From assembly GCA_002413305.1 (NCBI GenBank), contig DHWS01000112.1, positions 26,628-45,073 of the forward strand: a stretch of 18,446 nt of DNA, given 5' to 3'. How positions within the stretch are numbered: position 1 is the stretch's first letter; the number at the start of each line of letters is the position of its first letter. Both the position numbers and the translations under genes were made by a program. The notes below the pieces were generated by a model. That model was not told the DNA's origin and did not search any database. It was given only the letters and a program-made list of their open reading frames with translations. Positions 6,726-13,765 of this stretch are shown in pieces. Origin of the DNA: Actinobacteria bacterium UBA5176 (GTDB lineage Bacteria > Actinomycetota > UBA4738).

Positions 6726-7070
6726 TTGTTCCCGTTCTGGTGGGGCTGGGGGTGGATCGCCGGCCTGGCCAGCCTCGTGTTCTGGGTCGGGGTGATCGTC
6801 GTCGCCGTCCTGCTCTTGCGGCGCGAGGTGCCGAACATCGGCGCGCACCGGTGGCACACCCCGCCGGCGCTCAGTTTGCTCGAAGAGCGGTACGCGCGAG
6901 GGGAGATCTCCCGCGAGGAGTTCCTCGACCGGCGGGCCGTCCTGCTGGGCCAACACCCGGGATCGCCACCGGCAGCTGCACCTCCCTCTCCGCCGGCGGA
7001 CCCTCCGGCGCCGGCCGGCTCCCTATCGCCCCCCGAAGCGCCCACCCAGCCGCTCGAGCCAGAGCGCTGA
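6726..7070 (+). CDS. SHOCT-domain small membrane protein (TTG start)
   Basis: A 114-residue protein starting at TTG, three bases after the PspC gene stop, with AAGGGGG about seven bases upstream acting as ribosome binding site. A very aromatic N-terminus (FPFWWGWGW) runs into one transmembrane helix (about 10-32). A SHOCT motif follows at about 52-78: LLEERYARGEISREEFLDR. The C-terminus is a Pro/Ala-rich low-complexity tail. SHOCT proteins commonly pair a membrane helix with this short motif; their molecular function is not well defined. The shared motif and tight spacing with the PspC gene suggest a hetero-oligomer. Confidence 0.85.
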   Translation: MFPFWWGWGWIAGLASLVFWVGVIVVAVLLLRREVPNIGAHRWHTPPALSLLEERYARGEISREEFLDRRAVLLGQHPGSPPAAAPPSPPADPPAPAGSLSPPEAPTQPLEPER

Positions 7071-7085
7071 CCCGACCGACCCGGC

Positions 7086-7874
7086 GTGACGAAGGACGAG
7101 ATCCTCCGGGCGATCGCCGCCGAGCGCCGGAACCTGCTCGCCCTGCTTCGGACCCTCGAGCCGGAGCAGTGGGAGACCATCGCCCTCCCGGGTTGGCGGG
7201 TGCGGGAGGTCGCGGCGCACGTCATCACCCTCGACATCGCCGGGGTGACCGGCCCACTCCTGCCGGTGGCGCTTCGTCACGACGCCGAACGGCTCGAACG
7301 CTGGAACGACCGGCAGGTGCCGAGGTGGGCGAACCGTCCGATCACCGACCTCCTGCTCGGCCTTGACCGGTGGGGGGGCCGCTTCCGCCGCATGGCGAAG
7401 ACCATCCCCGGCCCGCTCTACCGCATGACGCTGCCCACCCTCTGGGGCCGCGCGCCGGGCGGGCTCCTGATCTGGTCGCGGGCATACGACGAGTGGGTCC
7501 ACCGCCACGATGTCCGCCGGGCGCTGGGCATGCCGGACGAGACGGTCGACGTGGCGCCCGCGGCGGAATTCGTCCTGGAGGCGATGAAGTCGGACACGCT
7601 GCCTCGGCTCCAGGGGCGGACGGGCTCGATCGCCGTCTCGCTGGAGGGGACGCCTCTTCCGGAGTGGGTCTTCGACGTCGGGGCCCAGACCGCCGGGCCG
7701 GCGCCGGGCCCGAGTGGCCCCGCAGATGCCACGATCAGCGCGCCGGGGAACGCGTTCGTCATGATGGCGGCCCGGCGGGATCCCTGGGAAGAGCTGCGCT
7801 CCAAGAGCGTCCTGAGGGTCGAGGGCGACGAGGCCCTGGGGACGGAGTTCCTCAGCCGGCTCTGGGTGGTCTGA
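7086..7874 (+). CDS. DinB-like / maleylpyruvate isomerase N-terminal domain protein
   Basis: A 262-residue protein starting at GTG, 15 bases after the SHOCT gene. The N-terminal four-helix bundle matches the mycothiol-dependent maleylpyruvate isomerase/DinB-like family. It has an early LEPEQWETIALPGWRVREV segment, a metal-site histidine in VAAHVITLD, and a second site in YDEWVHRHDVRRAL, where the WxHxxD(V/I)R pattern supplies further ligands. The C-terminal region (about 175-262) ends like the SCP2-type domain often fused to these proteins. Family members bind a divalent metal and in several cases use mycothiol as cofactor; the substrate here is unknown. Most likely the third gene of the PspC unit by distance, though a functional link is not evident. 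Confidence 0.85.
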   Translation: MTKDEILRAIAAERRNLLALLRTLEPEQWETIALPGWRVREVAAHVITLDIAGVTGPLLPVALRHDAERLERWNDRQVPRWANRPITDLLLGLDRWGGRFRRMAKTIPGPLYRMTLPTLWGRAPGGLLIWSRAYDEWVHRHDVRRALGMPDETVDVAPAAEFVLEAMKSDTLPRLQGRTGSIAVSLEGTPLPEWVFDVGAQTAGPAPGPSGPADATISAPGNAFVMMAARRDPWEELRSKSVLRVEGDEALGTEFLSRLWVV

Positions 7875-7880
7875 GGGCGG

Positions 7881-8522
7881 TCAAGCGCCGTCCCCGAGCA
7901 CCCGGTCCGCGTGCCGCTCCATCGCCTGGAGCAGGTTCCGCTGAACCAGCGAGATCGAAAGGTCCCCCCGGGTCCGCTCGAGGATGCCTCGAGCCTGGTC
8001 CGTCGAATGCCTGAGGTTCCGGGTGATGGCGTCGGGGAAGTCCACCGAGACCAGCAGATGGTAGATGTCGTCCATGGCCCCCAGGATGCTTTCGCTTCGC
8101 TCGAACTCCCCCCTCCGGAGCAGGTCGAGTATGGCTCGCCGGCCCTCCCCGATCGCCTCCGCCATCCCGTTCAGGTACGGCGCCAGCTCCACGTCGAGAT
8201 CCTCGTTCGTGGGGAGGTTCGCGCCGCCCAGCACCGCCTCCGTGATGCACGCCTCGGCGTACTCCTTCTGCGCGTCCTGCAGGAAGCCGGCGAAGTAGAC
8301 GTCCGGATGGTCCGCTCGCACCGCTTCGCGGCCCGCTTCGACCTGCTCCTTCGAGCTGGCCATCAGCGCGTGGGCTTGATCGAGCTCCCCGCGATGGATG
8401 GCCCGGATGGCGTTGGCCGAGAAGCGGATCGAACGCCGCGAGGCCACCAGGGCCCGGTCCCGGGCGGCCGCCTTCTCCTCGAAGGCGCGCTGGCTGGCGT
8501 CTTCGATCGGGGTCAGGTCCAA
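7881..8522 (-). CDS. Translin-family protein
   Basis: A 213-residue, almost wholly alpha-helical protein resembling the translin/TRAX family of nucleic-acid-binding proteins. The C-terminal DFPDAITRNLRHSTDQAR followed by RTRGDLSISLVQRNLLQAME is the most family-like part (DFPD-AL...R--D-AR...ERTRGDL). Length agrees with prokaryotic members. The start is TTG at 8520-8522; the frame is closed by TAG just upstream (8535-8537, the stop of the preceding gene), so little choice exists. It lies 12 bases after the membrane-protein gene on the same strand and is almost certainly co-transcribed. Eukaryotic translin binds RNA and single-stranded DNA; the bacterial role is unknown. Confidence 0.78.
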   Translation of the reverse strand: MDLTPIEDASQRAFEEKAAARDRALVASRRSIRFSANAIRAIHRGELDQAHALMASSKEQVEAGREAVRADHPDVYFAGFLQDAQKEYAEACITEAVLGGANLPTNEDLDVELAPYLNGMAEAIGEGRRAILDLLRRGEFERSESILGAMDDIYHLLVSVDFPDAITRNLRHSTDQARGILERTRGDLSISLVQRNLLQAMERHADRVLGDGA

Positions 8523-8534
8523 AACCGGACCGGC

Positions 8535-9212
8535 CTAGCGGCCGGCGGTGACGGCTTCGCCGATGAGGACGTCGCCGGACCGATGGACGATCACGTGCAC
8601 GTCGTCGTCGACGATCAGGTCCACGGCGTCCAGGCGCGGCCCATGGTCGAGGAAGCCGTTCTGCCCGCCGGCGGGGACGTGGCCGTTCCCGTTCCCGTTC
8701 CCGGCGACGGCGGTTCGCGTGGGGAGACGGCGAAAGCCCGACCGCTCTGCGCCGAACCGGCGGCGGAGCTGCTGGAGGTGCTGCTCGTCGGCCTTCAGCT
8801 TCACCAGGAGCAGCGTGTAGGCGAGCAGCAGGGTGCCGAGGACGGTCGTCAGGTAGAGCATGGCTCGTAGCGGCGGGAACAGCCCGATCAGGAGCGACAG
8901 ACCTGAGGCTTCGAGCAGGACCATGAAGATGGAGCGACGACGACGACGGACACGGACGTGCTCACGGTCGCGGGGACCCATGAACCGCTCGCCCTTGCGT
9001 GGCATGAGCACGTATCGCCCTGGAGACGTCCTGTTCGTGTCCGCCAGCAGGCTCATCTTCCGTTCGAACTCCTCAACACTGGACGAGGGCGACCGTCGAC
9101 CCCATCTTATGGGAAGAAGGGATGCCAACCAGATAATGCCCAATCCCGCAACCAAAAGCCAAGTCAGCACCCAGCCGCTCCCGTGGTCTCGTTCCGGCTC
9201 CGACCACAACAT
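8535..9212 (-). CDS. Unrecognised three-helix membrane protein
   Basis: A 225-residue protein of no family I recognise. One transmembrane helix lies at about 15-34, then a basic cytoplasmic stretch with five consecutive arginines (89-93), then two closely spaced helices (about 95-111 and 115-137). A charged coiled segment follows, then the low-complexity run GNGNGNG (171-177), and a C-terminal acidic/hydrophobic tail (DLIVDDDVHVIV). The ATG at 9210-9212 fits the promoter at 9228-9255. It precedes the translin-family gene by 12 bases, so the pair forms an operon; it may anchor or localise that protein, which is inference. Confidence 0.72.
   Translation of the reverse strand: MLWSEPERDHGSGWVLTWLLVAGLGIIWLASLLPIRWGRRSPSSSVEEFERKMSLLADTNRTSPGRYVLMPRKGERFMGPRDREHVRVRRRRRSIFMVLLEASGLSLLIGLFPPLRAMLYLTTVLGTLLLAYTLLLVKLKADEQHLQQLRRRFGAERSGFRRLPTRTAVAGNGNGNGHVPAGGQNGFLDHGPRLDAVDLIVDDDVHVIVHRSGDVLIGEAVTAGR
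8683..8703 (+). repeat. 3.5 tandem copies of CCGTTC
   Basis: Hexamer repeat inside the membrane-protein gene, encoding the GNGNGNG linker on the minus strand. Because the unit is six bases, copy-number change would keep the frame. Confidence 0.8.
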
Positions 9213-9227
9213 CTAGGCTGGGATGGG

Positions 9228-9255
9228 AGCTTAGCACCCCATATGTAGCGTTCAA
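9228..9255 (-). promoter_or_regulatory. Promoter of membrane-protein/translin operon
   Basis: On the minus strand TTGAAC (9250-9255), 16 bases, TAAGCT (9228-9233), with the start codon 15 bases further on. A run of seven T on the same strand (9267-9273) lies just upstream of the -35, where an AT-rich UP element would be expected in this otherwise GC-rich DNA. Confidence 0.6.
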
Positions 9256-9318
9256 GGAGGCGCCAGAAAAAAATTGCGGAGGTTCGGTGCGACTTCGGCC
9301 AGTAACCATCGGCCTCAA

Positions 9319-9789
9319 CTACAGGGTTTCAGTTGGGCGTTGATAGTCGCCGCTCTTGCCACCGGACTTGTGGACGAGATGGAGGCCCCCGATCTCCGCC
9401 GACCGGTCGAAGGCCTTCGCGGTGTCATAGAGCGAAAGGGCCGCCACCGCCGCGGCGGTCAGGGCCTCCATCTCCACTCCGGTCCGGTCGGTGGCCTTCA
9501 CGGTTGCCTCGACCCGGATGACGCCGGCAGCCGAGTCCGGCTCCAGGACCACGCTGGCCCCGGTCAGCGCGATCGGGTGGCAGAAGGGCAGCAGGTCCGG
9601 AGTCCGCTTCGCCGCCATCAGGCCGGCGACCTTGGCGGCCTCGAGCGGGTCGCCCTTGGGGGTGCCGGCGACCAGGGCGGCCACCGCCTCGGAGGTCATC
9701 GAGATCGTGCACTCGGCCGTGGCGATCCGGACCGTGACGTCCTTCCCGCCGACCTCCACCAGGCGGGCCGGCCGAACGCCCTGGCTCAC
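9319..9789 (-). CDS. moaC: Cyclic pyranopterin monophosphate synthase MoaC
   Basis: A 156-residue protein, the normal MoaC length. It converts the MoaA product, 3',8-cyclo-GTP, to cyclic pyranopterin monophosphate in molybdenum cofactor synthesis. The signature block is present: KGDPLEAAKVAGLMAAKRT followed by PDLLPFCHPIALTG, then TGVEMEALTAA and a C-terminal YDTAKAFDR. The GTG at 9787-9789 was chosen because it overlaps the moeA stop by four bases (GTGA), a classic coupled arrangement, and the protein then begins with the family N-terminus; the open frame continuing to 9942 is antisense-frame overlap with moeA. MoaA is not in this window. Confidence 0.95.
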   Translation of the reverse strand: MSQGVRPARLVEVGGKDVTVRIATAECTISMTSEAVAALVAGTPKGDPLEAAKVAGLMAAKRTPDLLPFCHPIALTGASVVLEPDSAAGVIRVEATVKATDRTGVEMEALTAAAVAALSLYDTAKAFDRSAEIGGLHLVHKSGGKSGDYQRPTETL

Positions 9790-11273
9790 GATCCGTCCTC
9801 GAGGGCTCGAAACAGCATCACCCGGACCTGCGAGCCGGCCGGGGCGGTCTCCATCCCGACGGGGACCATCGCCAGCCCGTTCGCCCTGACCACGGTGCTG
9901 AGAAGGTTCGACGCCGACGGGCCCGTAGACGCCGCGCGCCACTCCCCCCGCTCACGCCAGACACGCACCCGCTGGAACATCAGGCGGCTTCGCGGCCCGC
10001 TGATGTCGTCCTCGACCACGGCCATGATCTCGGGCCGGAAGATGTCCCGCCGGCCCATCATCCGCAGCAGGGCCGGCCGGATGAACACCTCGAAGCTCAC
10101 GAACACCGAGACCGGGTTGCCCGGCAGCCCGAAGTACGGGGTGTCTTCGATCAGGCCGAACCCCTGGGGCATGCCCGGCTGCATGGCCACCTTGTAGAAA
10201 TCGATCTCGCCGCGACGGAAGAATGCCTTCTTGACCACGTCCCGTTCGCCCACCGAGACCCCGCCCGAGCTGATGAACGCGTCGGCACGTGTGGTGAGGC
10301 CGAGCACGGCATCCTTCAGCTCCTCGACCTCGTCCCGGACGATCCCCCCGATGAAGGGCGTGACGCCGGTGTCCCGAAGGGCCCCGAAGATCGTGTAGGA
10401 GTTCGCGTCCCGGACCATCCCGTACGGGGCCGGGCGGCCGGGTTCGACCAGCTCGTCGCCGGTGGAGAGGACGACCACCCGGGGCCGGGGGTGGACGAGG
10501 ACGCTGGCGTGCCCAGAGCTGGCCAGGAGGCCGAGCTCGGGGGCCGAGAGCCGACGCCCGGCGGGGACCAGGATCCGGCCGGCCCGTACGTCCTGGCCGG
10601 ACGGACGGATGTTCGCGCCGTCGGGCAGCATCTGCAGGACGTGCACCCGCTCGCCCTCGACGATGCACTGCTCGATGGGCACCACGCAGTCGGCGCCGGC
10701 GGGGATCGGCGCCCCTGTGGCGATCCGAACGGCCTCTCCACCACCCACCGTCACATCGGGCGTCCGCCCGATCGGGGCTCGGCCGACCACCCGCAGCAAG
10801 ACCGGCTCGTCGGAGACCGCCCGGGCGATGTCGGAGGCCCGGACAGCGAACCCGTCCATCGCCGAGGAGGAGAAGGAGGGGATGTCCAGCTCGGCGACCA
10901 CGTCCGAAGCCAGGACGCAGCCGTGGGCTTCCTGGAGGTGCAGCTCGATCGGGGTGAGGGGACGGATGCGGTCCAGGATCATCGCCCGGACCTCTTCGAC
11001 CGGGCGCATCTCGGAGGGGTCCCCGTGGTCGTGGTGCCCACCCCCCTGTTGTCCGGTCTCGACCCCACCGGTGCCCGTGCTGCCGGCTTCGACTGGCTCC
11101 CCGGGACCCGCCTCCCCACCCGGCCGGTCGTGGAGAGTCCGATCGCCAGCCCCGCGCGGCGGCTCGTCGAACCCGTATCGTCCGCCCTGCGACGCCTCGT
11201 CGTCCTCCGGCTCCAGGGCCGTGGGCGACGCCTCACGGTCCTCCGCGAACGGGTCCTTGCCGAAGATGGGCAC
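9786..11273 (-). CDS. moeA: Molybdopterin molybdenumtransferase MoeA with extended N-terminus
   Basis: A 495-residue protein; typical MoeA is about 400-410. It inserts molybdate into adenylylated molybdopterin. The core starts near Met89 (MRPVEEVRAMI) and includes SSAMDGFAV, RIATGAPIPAGAD, the MoCF domain STGDELVEPG and SSGGVSVGERDVV, and LPGNPVSVFVSFEVF. Residues 1-88 are a low-complexity, acidic then Gly/His-rich extension (MPIFGKDPFAED at the front, GGGHHDHGD before the core) not found in standard MoeA. GTG 11273 lies two bases after the galU stop and the extension shows coding-like G/C third positions, so I keep it; ATG 11009 is the alternative core-only start. Operon galU-moeA-moaC. Confidence 0.92.
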   Translation of the reverse strand: MPIFGKDPFAEDREASPTALEPEDDEASQGGRYGFDEPPRGAGDRTLHDRPGGEAGPGEPVEAGSTGTGGVETGQQGGGHHDHGDPSEMRPVEEVRAMILDRIRPLTPIELHLQEAHGCVLASDVVAELDIPSFSSSAMDGFAVRASDIARAVSDEPVLLRVVGRAPIGRTPDVTVGGGEAVRIATGAPIPAGADCVVPIEQCIVEGERVHVLQMLPDGANIRPSGQDVRAGRILVPAGRRLSAPELGLLASSGHASVLVHPRPRVVVLSTGDELVEPGRPAPYGMVRDANSYTIFGALRDTGVTPFIGGIVRDEVEELKDAVLGLTTRADAFISSGGVSVGERDVVKKAFFRRGEIDFYKVAMQPGMPQGFGLIEDTPYFGLPGNPVSVFVSFEVFIRPALLRMMGRRDIFRPEIMAVVEDDISGPRSRLMFQRVRVWRERGEWRAASTGPSASNLLSTVVRANGLAMVPVGMETAPAGSQVRVMLFRALEDGS

Positions 11274-11275
11274 GG

Positions 11276-12151
11276 CTAGACGAGCCTCTTCCGCTGGACC
11301 AGATCGGCCAGGATGGTCCGGAACTCCGGGCCCAGGTCGTCTCGGTCGATGGCGAGCTCCACGGTGGCCCGGAGGTAGTCGAGCTTCTTCCCGATGTCGT
11401 ACCGGGTGCCCTCGAACACATAGGCATAGACCGTCTGCTGCTGGGCGAGCAGGTTGATGGCGTCGGTGAGCTGGATCTCTCCCGCCTGGTCGGGGGCCGT
11501 CTGGCGGAGGGCGCCGAATATCTCCGGCGTGAGCACGTACCGGCCGATGGCGGCAAGGTTGGACGGCGCGTCCTCGGCCGGCGGCTTCTCGACCACCGTC
11601 ACCACGCGGGCCAGGTTCTCTTCGACCCATTCGGGCTGGATGGCGCCGTAGAGGTGGATCTCGGAGCGCGGGACCTCCCGCCCGGCAAGGACGCTCCGGC
11701 CGTAGCGGTCGTAGACGCCGATCATCTGCTGGAGGGCGTTCCCGGAGGTGATGACGTCGTCGCCCAGCAGAACGGCGAAGGGCTCCCCGTTCACGTGCTC
11801 CTCGGCCATGGCCACCGCCGCGCCCAGCCCGATCGGGTCACGCTGGCGGATGTAGTGGATCGACGCCATCTCGGAGATCTCGCGGACCACCTTCAACTCG
11901 TCGTACTTGCCGTCCTGTTCGAGCCGGGACTCGAGCTCGAAGGACCGGTCGAAGTGGTCCTCGATGGCCCGCTTCCCGCGGCCGGTGATGATGAGGATGT
12001 CGCGCAGGCCACACTGGACGGCTTCCTCGACGACGTACTGGATCGCGGGCTTGTCGACGATGGGCAACATCTCCTTCGGCAGTGACTTCGTCGCCGGGAG
12101 GAACCGGGTACCGAGCCCTGCCGCGGGGATGACCGCCTTCCTGAGCTTCAT
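11276..12151 (-). CDS. galU: UTP-glucose-1-phosphate uridylyltransferase
   Basis: A 291-residue enzyme making UDP-glucose from UTP and glucose-1-phosphate, feeding cell-envelope and capsule polysaccharides. The nucleotide-binding N-terminus reads KAVIPAAGLGTRFLPATKS followed by PKEMLPIVDKPAIQYVVEEA, diagnostic of GalU. Further family blocks are PIGLGAAV, FAVLLGDDV, VVEKP, AGEIQLTDAI and RYDIGKKLDYL. The ATG at 12149-12151 has GAGGAGG three bases upstream, a perfect but tightly spaced Shine-Dalgarno. TAGGCT at 12170-12175 on the minus strand may be the -10. First gene of the operon with moeA and moaC; the metabolic link between the two pathways is not obvious. Confidence 0.97.
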   Translation of the reverse strand: MKLRKAVIPAAGLGTRFLPATKSLPKEMLPIVDKPAIQYVVEEAVQCGLRDILIITGRGKRAIEDHFDRSFELESRLEQDGKYDELKVVREISEMASIHYIRQRDPIGLGAAVAMAEEHVNGEPFAVLLGDDVITSGNALQQMIGVYDRYGRSVLAGREVPRSEIHLYGAIQPEWVEENLARVVTVVEKPPAEDAPSNLAAIGRYVLTPEIFGALRQTAPDQAGEIQLTDAINLLAQQQTVYAYVFEGTRYDIGKKLDYLRATVELAIDRDDLGPEFRTILADLVQRKRLV

Positions 12152-12169
12152 CGACCTCCTCGCACGCGG

Positions 12170-12175
12170 AGCCTA
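12170..12175 (-). promoter_or_regulatory. -10 element for galU-moeA-moaC operon
   Basis: Minus-strand TAGGCT about 18 bases upstream of the galU ATG. No clear -35. An inverted repeat GCCCGTT/AACGGGC (12189-12220) lies just upstream, between the divergent genes, and may be an operator or coincidence. Confidence 0.4.
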
Positions 12176-12236
12176 GGAGTCTATCGCGGGCCCGTTGGGC
12201 CGAACCTTCCCCGAACGGGCCTTGGAGGGACGCTCG

Positions 12237-13316
12237 ATGCGCCGGGTGTCTGCCCGGCCGGGGCGGCGGCGGCCCCTGGTGGGAAGCCCTTCCGTCCCGT
12301 ACAGTGAGGAACGTGCAGGCGACGAGCGAAGGGGGGCGCCGCCGCGGCCGCGGCTCTCGGCCGGCGCGCTGATGGTGCCCGTCGGCGTCGCCGTCACGCT
12401 GATCGGGCTGATCGGCGACCTCCTCGCCCACACTTTGAACCCGTCGAGCCACGCGCACGAGACGCTGATCGTGCTCGGACGCGGCAACAGCCCTTGGCAC
12501 CTCCTGCTGCTGGCCGGCATCCTCCTGACCGCGGTGGGAGGCATCCGGTGGGTCGCATCGTTCCGCACCCAGCTGGCCGAGGTCATGGCCGCGTGGTTGG
12601 CCCTGCTGCTGGTGGCTGTGATCGCCCTGGGCGGTTGGTACGGGTGGACGGCCGGGCACGAACCGGTCGCCCTGACTTCGGCGAGCGGCCACGTCCACAC
12701 CACGCTGGCCTCCGGGCCGGCAACGACTGGGGGCCACTCGGGGCACACCAGCGTTTCGTCGCAGGTCCCCGGGACGAGCGACGAGGGCCAGGCCGCGTTC
12801 GGCCACCAACACGGCACGCCGGGCCCAACGACGCCGGCCGAGGCCGAACAACGCGACCAGATGCTCGCCCAGGCGAAGGCGGCGACCGCGAAGTTCCAGG
12901 ACATCTCCGTGGCGAAGGCCGCCGGCTACCGCCAGGTCACCCAGTTCATCCCCGGCCTCGGGCTGCACCTGGTGAACCTGAAGCTGTCCGACCAGGTCTT
13001 CGACCCCGCGCATCCCCAGGTCCTGCTGTACGAGCCGGACGGCACCGGCGGGTACACGCTGGTGGGCGTTTCGTACCTGTCCCGGCACACCACCGAGACG
13101 CCGCCGGCCGGGTTCCCGGGCGGGGGCGACGTATGGCACTACCACCAGAACCTCTGCTTCCTGGGCGACGGAAGCGTCACCATCGCGCCCAGCGCTTCGG
13201 CTTGCGCCTCGAAGCACGGGTACTTCCAGGCGCAGACGGACTGGATGCTCCACGTCTGGATCTGGAGGACGAATCCGAACGGGGTGTTCACGGAGTTCAA
13301 CCCAGCCGTCTTCTAG
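12237..13316 (+). CDS. Membrane-anchored His-rich extracytoplasmic protein of unknown function
   Basis: A 359-residue protein with an Arg-rich N-terminus (1-45), two transmembrane helices (about 46-66 and 79-98, perhaps a third at 107-125), a His-rich linker (HVHTT, GGHSGH, FGHQHG) and a C-terminal globular domain (about 200-359). That domain contains WHYHQNLC (300-307, with His301, His303 and Cys307), a second Cys at 323 and His327 and His339, suggesting a metal site and a disulfide. Similar uncharacterised domains occur in actinobacteria; I cannot name the function. ATG 12237 has GGAGGG eight bases upstream, but the start is contestable: ATG 12372 and a leaderless GTG at 12313 in another frame are discussed as a finding. 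Confidence 0.75.
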   Translation: MRRVSARPGRRRPLVGSPSVPYSEERAGDERRGAPPRPRLSAGALMVPVGVAVTLIGLIGDLLAHTLNPSSHAHETLIVLGRGNSPWHLLLLAGILLTAVGGIRWVASFRTQLAEVMAAWLALLLVAVIALGGWYGWTAGHEPVALTSASGHVHTTLASGPATTGGHSGHTSVSSQVPGTSDEGQAAFGHQHGTPGPTTPAEAEQRDQMLAQAKAATAKFQDISVAKAAGYRQVTQFIPGLGLHLVNLKLSDQVFDPAHPQVLLYEPDGTGGYTLVGVSYLSRHTTETPPAGFPGGGDVWHYHQNLCFLGDGSVTIAPSASACASKHGYFQAQTDWMLHVWIWRTNPNGVFTEFNPAVF

Positions 13317-13382
13317 GAGAGGGCATCCCCCGGGGGGCGGTTCACGGCGGGAGACGGTCCCGGCCGCGCACGTACCGGCCCC

Positions 13383-13388
13383 TATAAT
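13383..13388 (+). promoter_or_regulatory. Consensus -10 TATAAT before FmdB-type gene
   Basis: A perfect TATAAT in GC-rich DNA, eight bases before ATG 13397. It implies a leaderless or one-to-two-base-leader transcript. No -35 is recognised at 16-18 bases. Confidence 0.6.
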
Positions 13389-13396
13389 CGAGCCAC

Positions 13397-13765
13397 ATGC
13401 CGACGTACGAATACGCCTGTCAGTCCTGCGAGAATCACGTGGAGGTCTACCAGCGGTTCAGCGACGAACCACTGACCGTCTGCGGTGTGTGCGGCGGACC
13501 GCTCCGCAAGGTGTTCCATCCCGCGGGCATCCTGTTCAAGGGTCCGGGCTTCTACGCGACTGATTCCCGTCGGTCCTCGAAGTCCGGCGCCGGGCGGGAC
13601 GGTTCTCGATCCGACACCTCGAAAGCCGAGGGCGTCAAGAGCGGGGACGCGAAGGGCGAAGGATCCGCCTCCGGAGGGACGAAGGGCGAAGACGGGACGT
13701 CCCGCGAGGCGAAGAAGGAGCCTTCGGGCTCCGGTTCATCGACGTCGACGGAGAAGTCGGCCTGA
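13397..13765 (+). CDS. FmdB-family zinc-ribbon protein
   Basis: A 122-residue protein. The N-terminal zinc ribbon has Cys8, Cys11, Cys29 and Cys32, and opens with the family hallmark MPTYEYACQSC, followed by PLRKVFHPAGILFKGPGFY. The tail (57-122) is a Ser/Gly/Lys/Glu-rich, repetitive, probably disordered region. FmdB-type proteins were named as putative regulators of formamidase genes, but most members are uncharacterised zinc ribbons. A TATAAT lies eight bases before the ATG. The stop TGA overlaps the proposed CTG start of the downstream phosphorylase (CTGA), so the two are probably translationally coupled. Synteny with a nucleoside phosphorylase hints at, but does not prove, a link to methylthioadenosine salvage. 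Confidence 0.92.
   Translation: MPTYEYACQSCENHVEVYQRFSDEPLTVCGVCGGPLRKVFHPAGILFKGPGFYATDSRRSSKSGAGRDGSRSDTSKAEGVKSGDAKGEGSASGGTKGEDGTSREAKKEPSGSGSSTSTEKSA
13750..13753 (+). promoter_or_regulatory. Shine-Dalgarno deciding the CTG start of mtnP
   Basis: GGAG within GACGGAGAAG, eight bases before CTG 13762. It is at canonical spacing for this codon and for no other potential start in frame. Confidence 0.55.

Noticed and set aside
9267..9318. T7 tract on the minus strand as intrinsic terminator of moaC
   Set aside because: The only nearby stem (GGCC...GGCC) is four pairs and too far from the T run; an UP element for the next promoter fits better.
9254..9330. Plus-strand AAGGAGG followed by a TTG-started frame at 9274
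   Set aside because: The frame becomes antisense to moaC with shadow composition; the site is more likely chance beside the minus-strand promoter.
11279..11630. Extension of the moeA frame into galU
   Set aside because: Out-of-frame overlap with clearly coding galU sequence; GTG 11273 right after the galU stop is a better start.
11838..13253. 471-residue minus-strand open frame over galU and the His-rich gene
   Set aside because: Shadow frame; galU and the plus-strand gene explain the coding signal.
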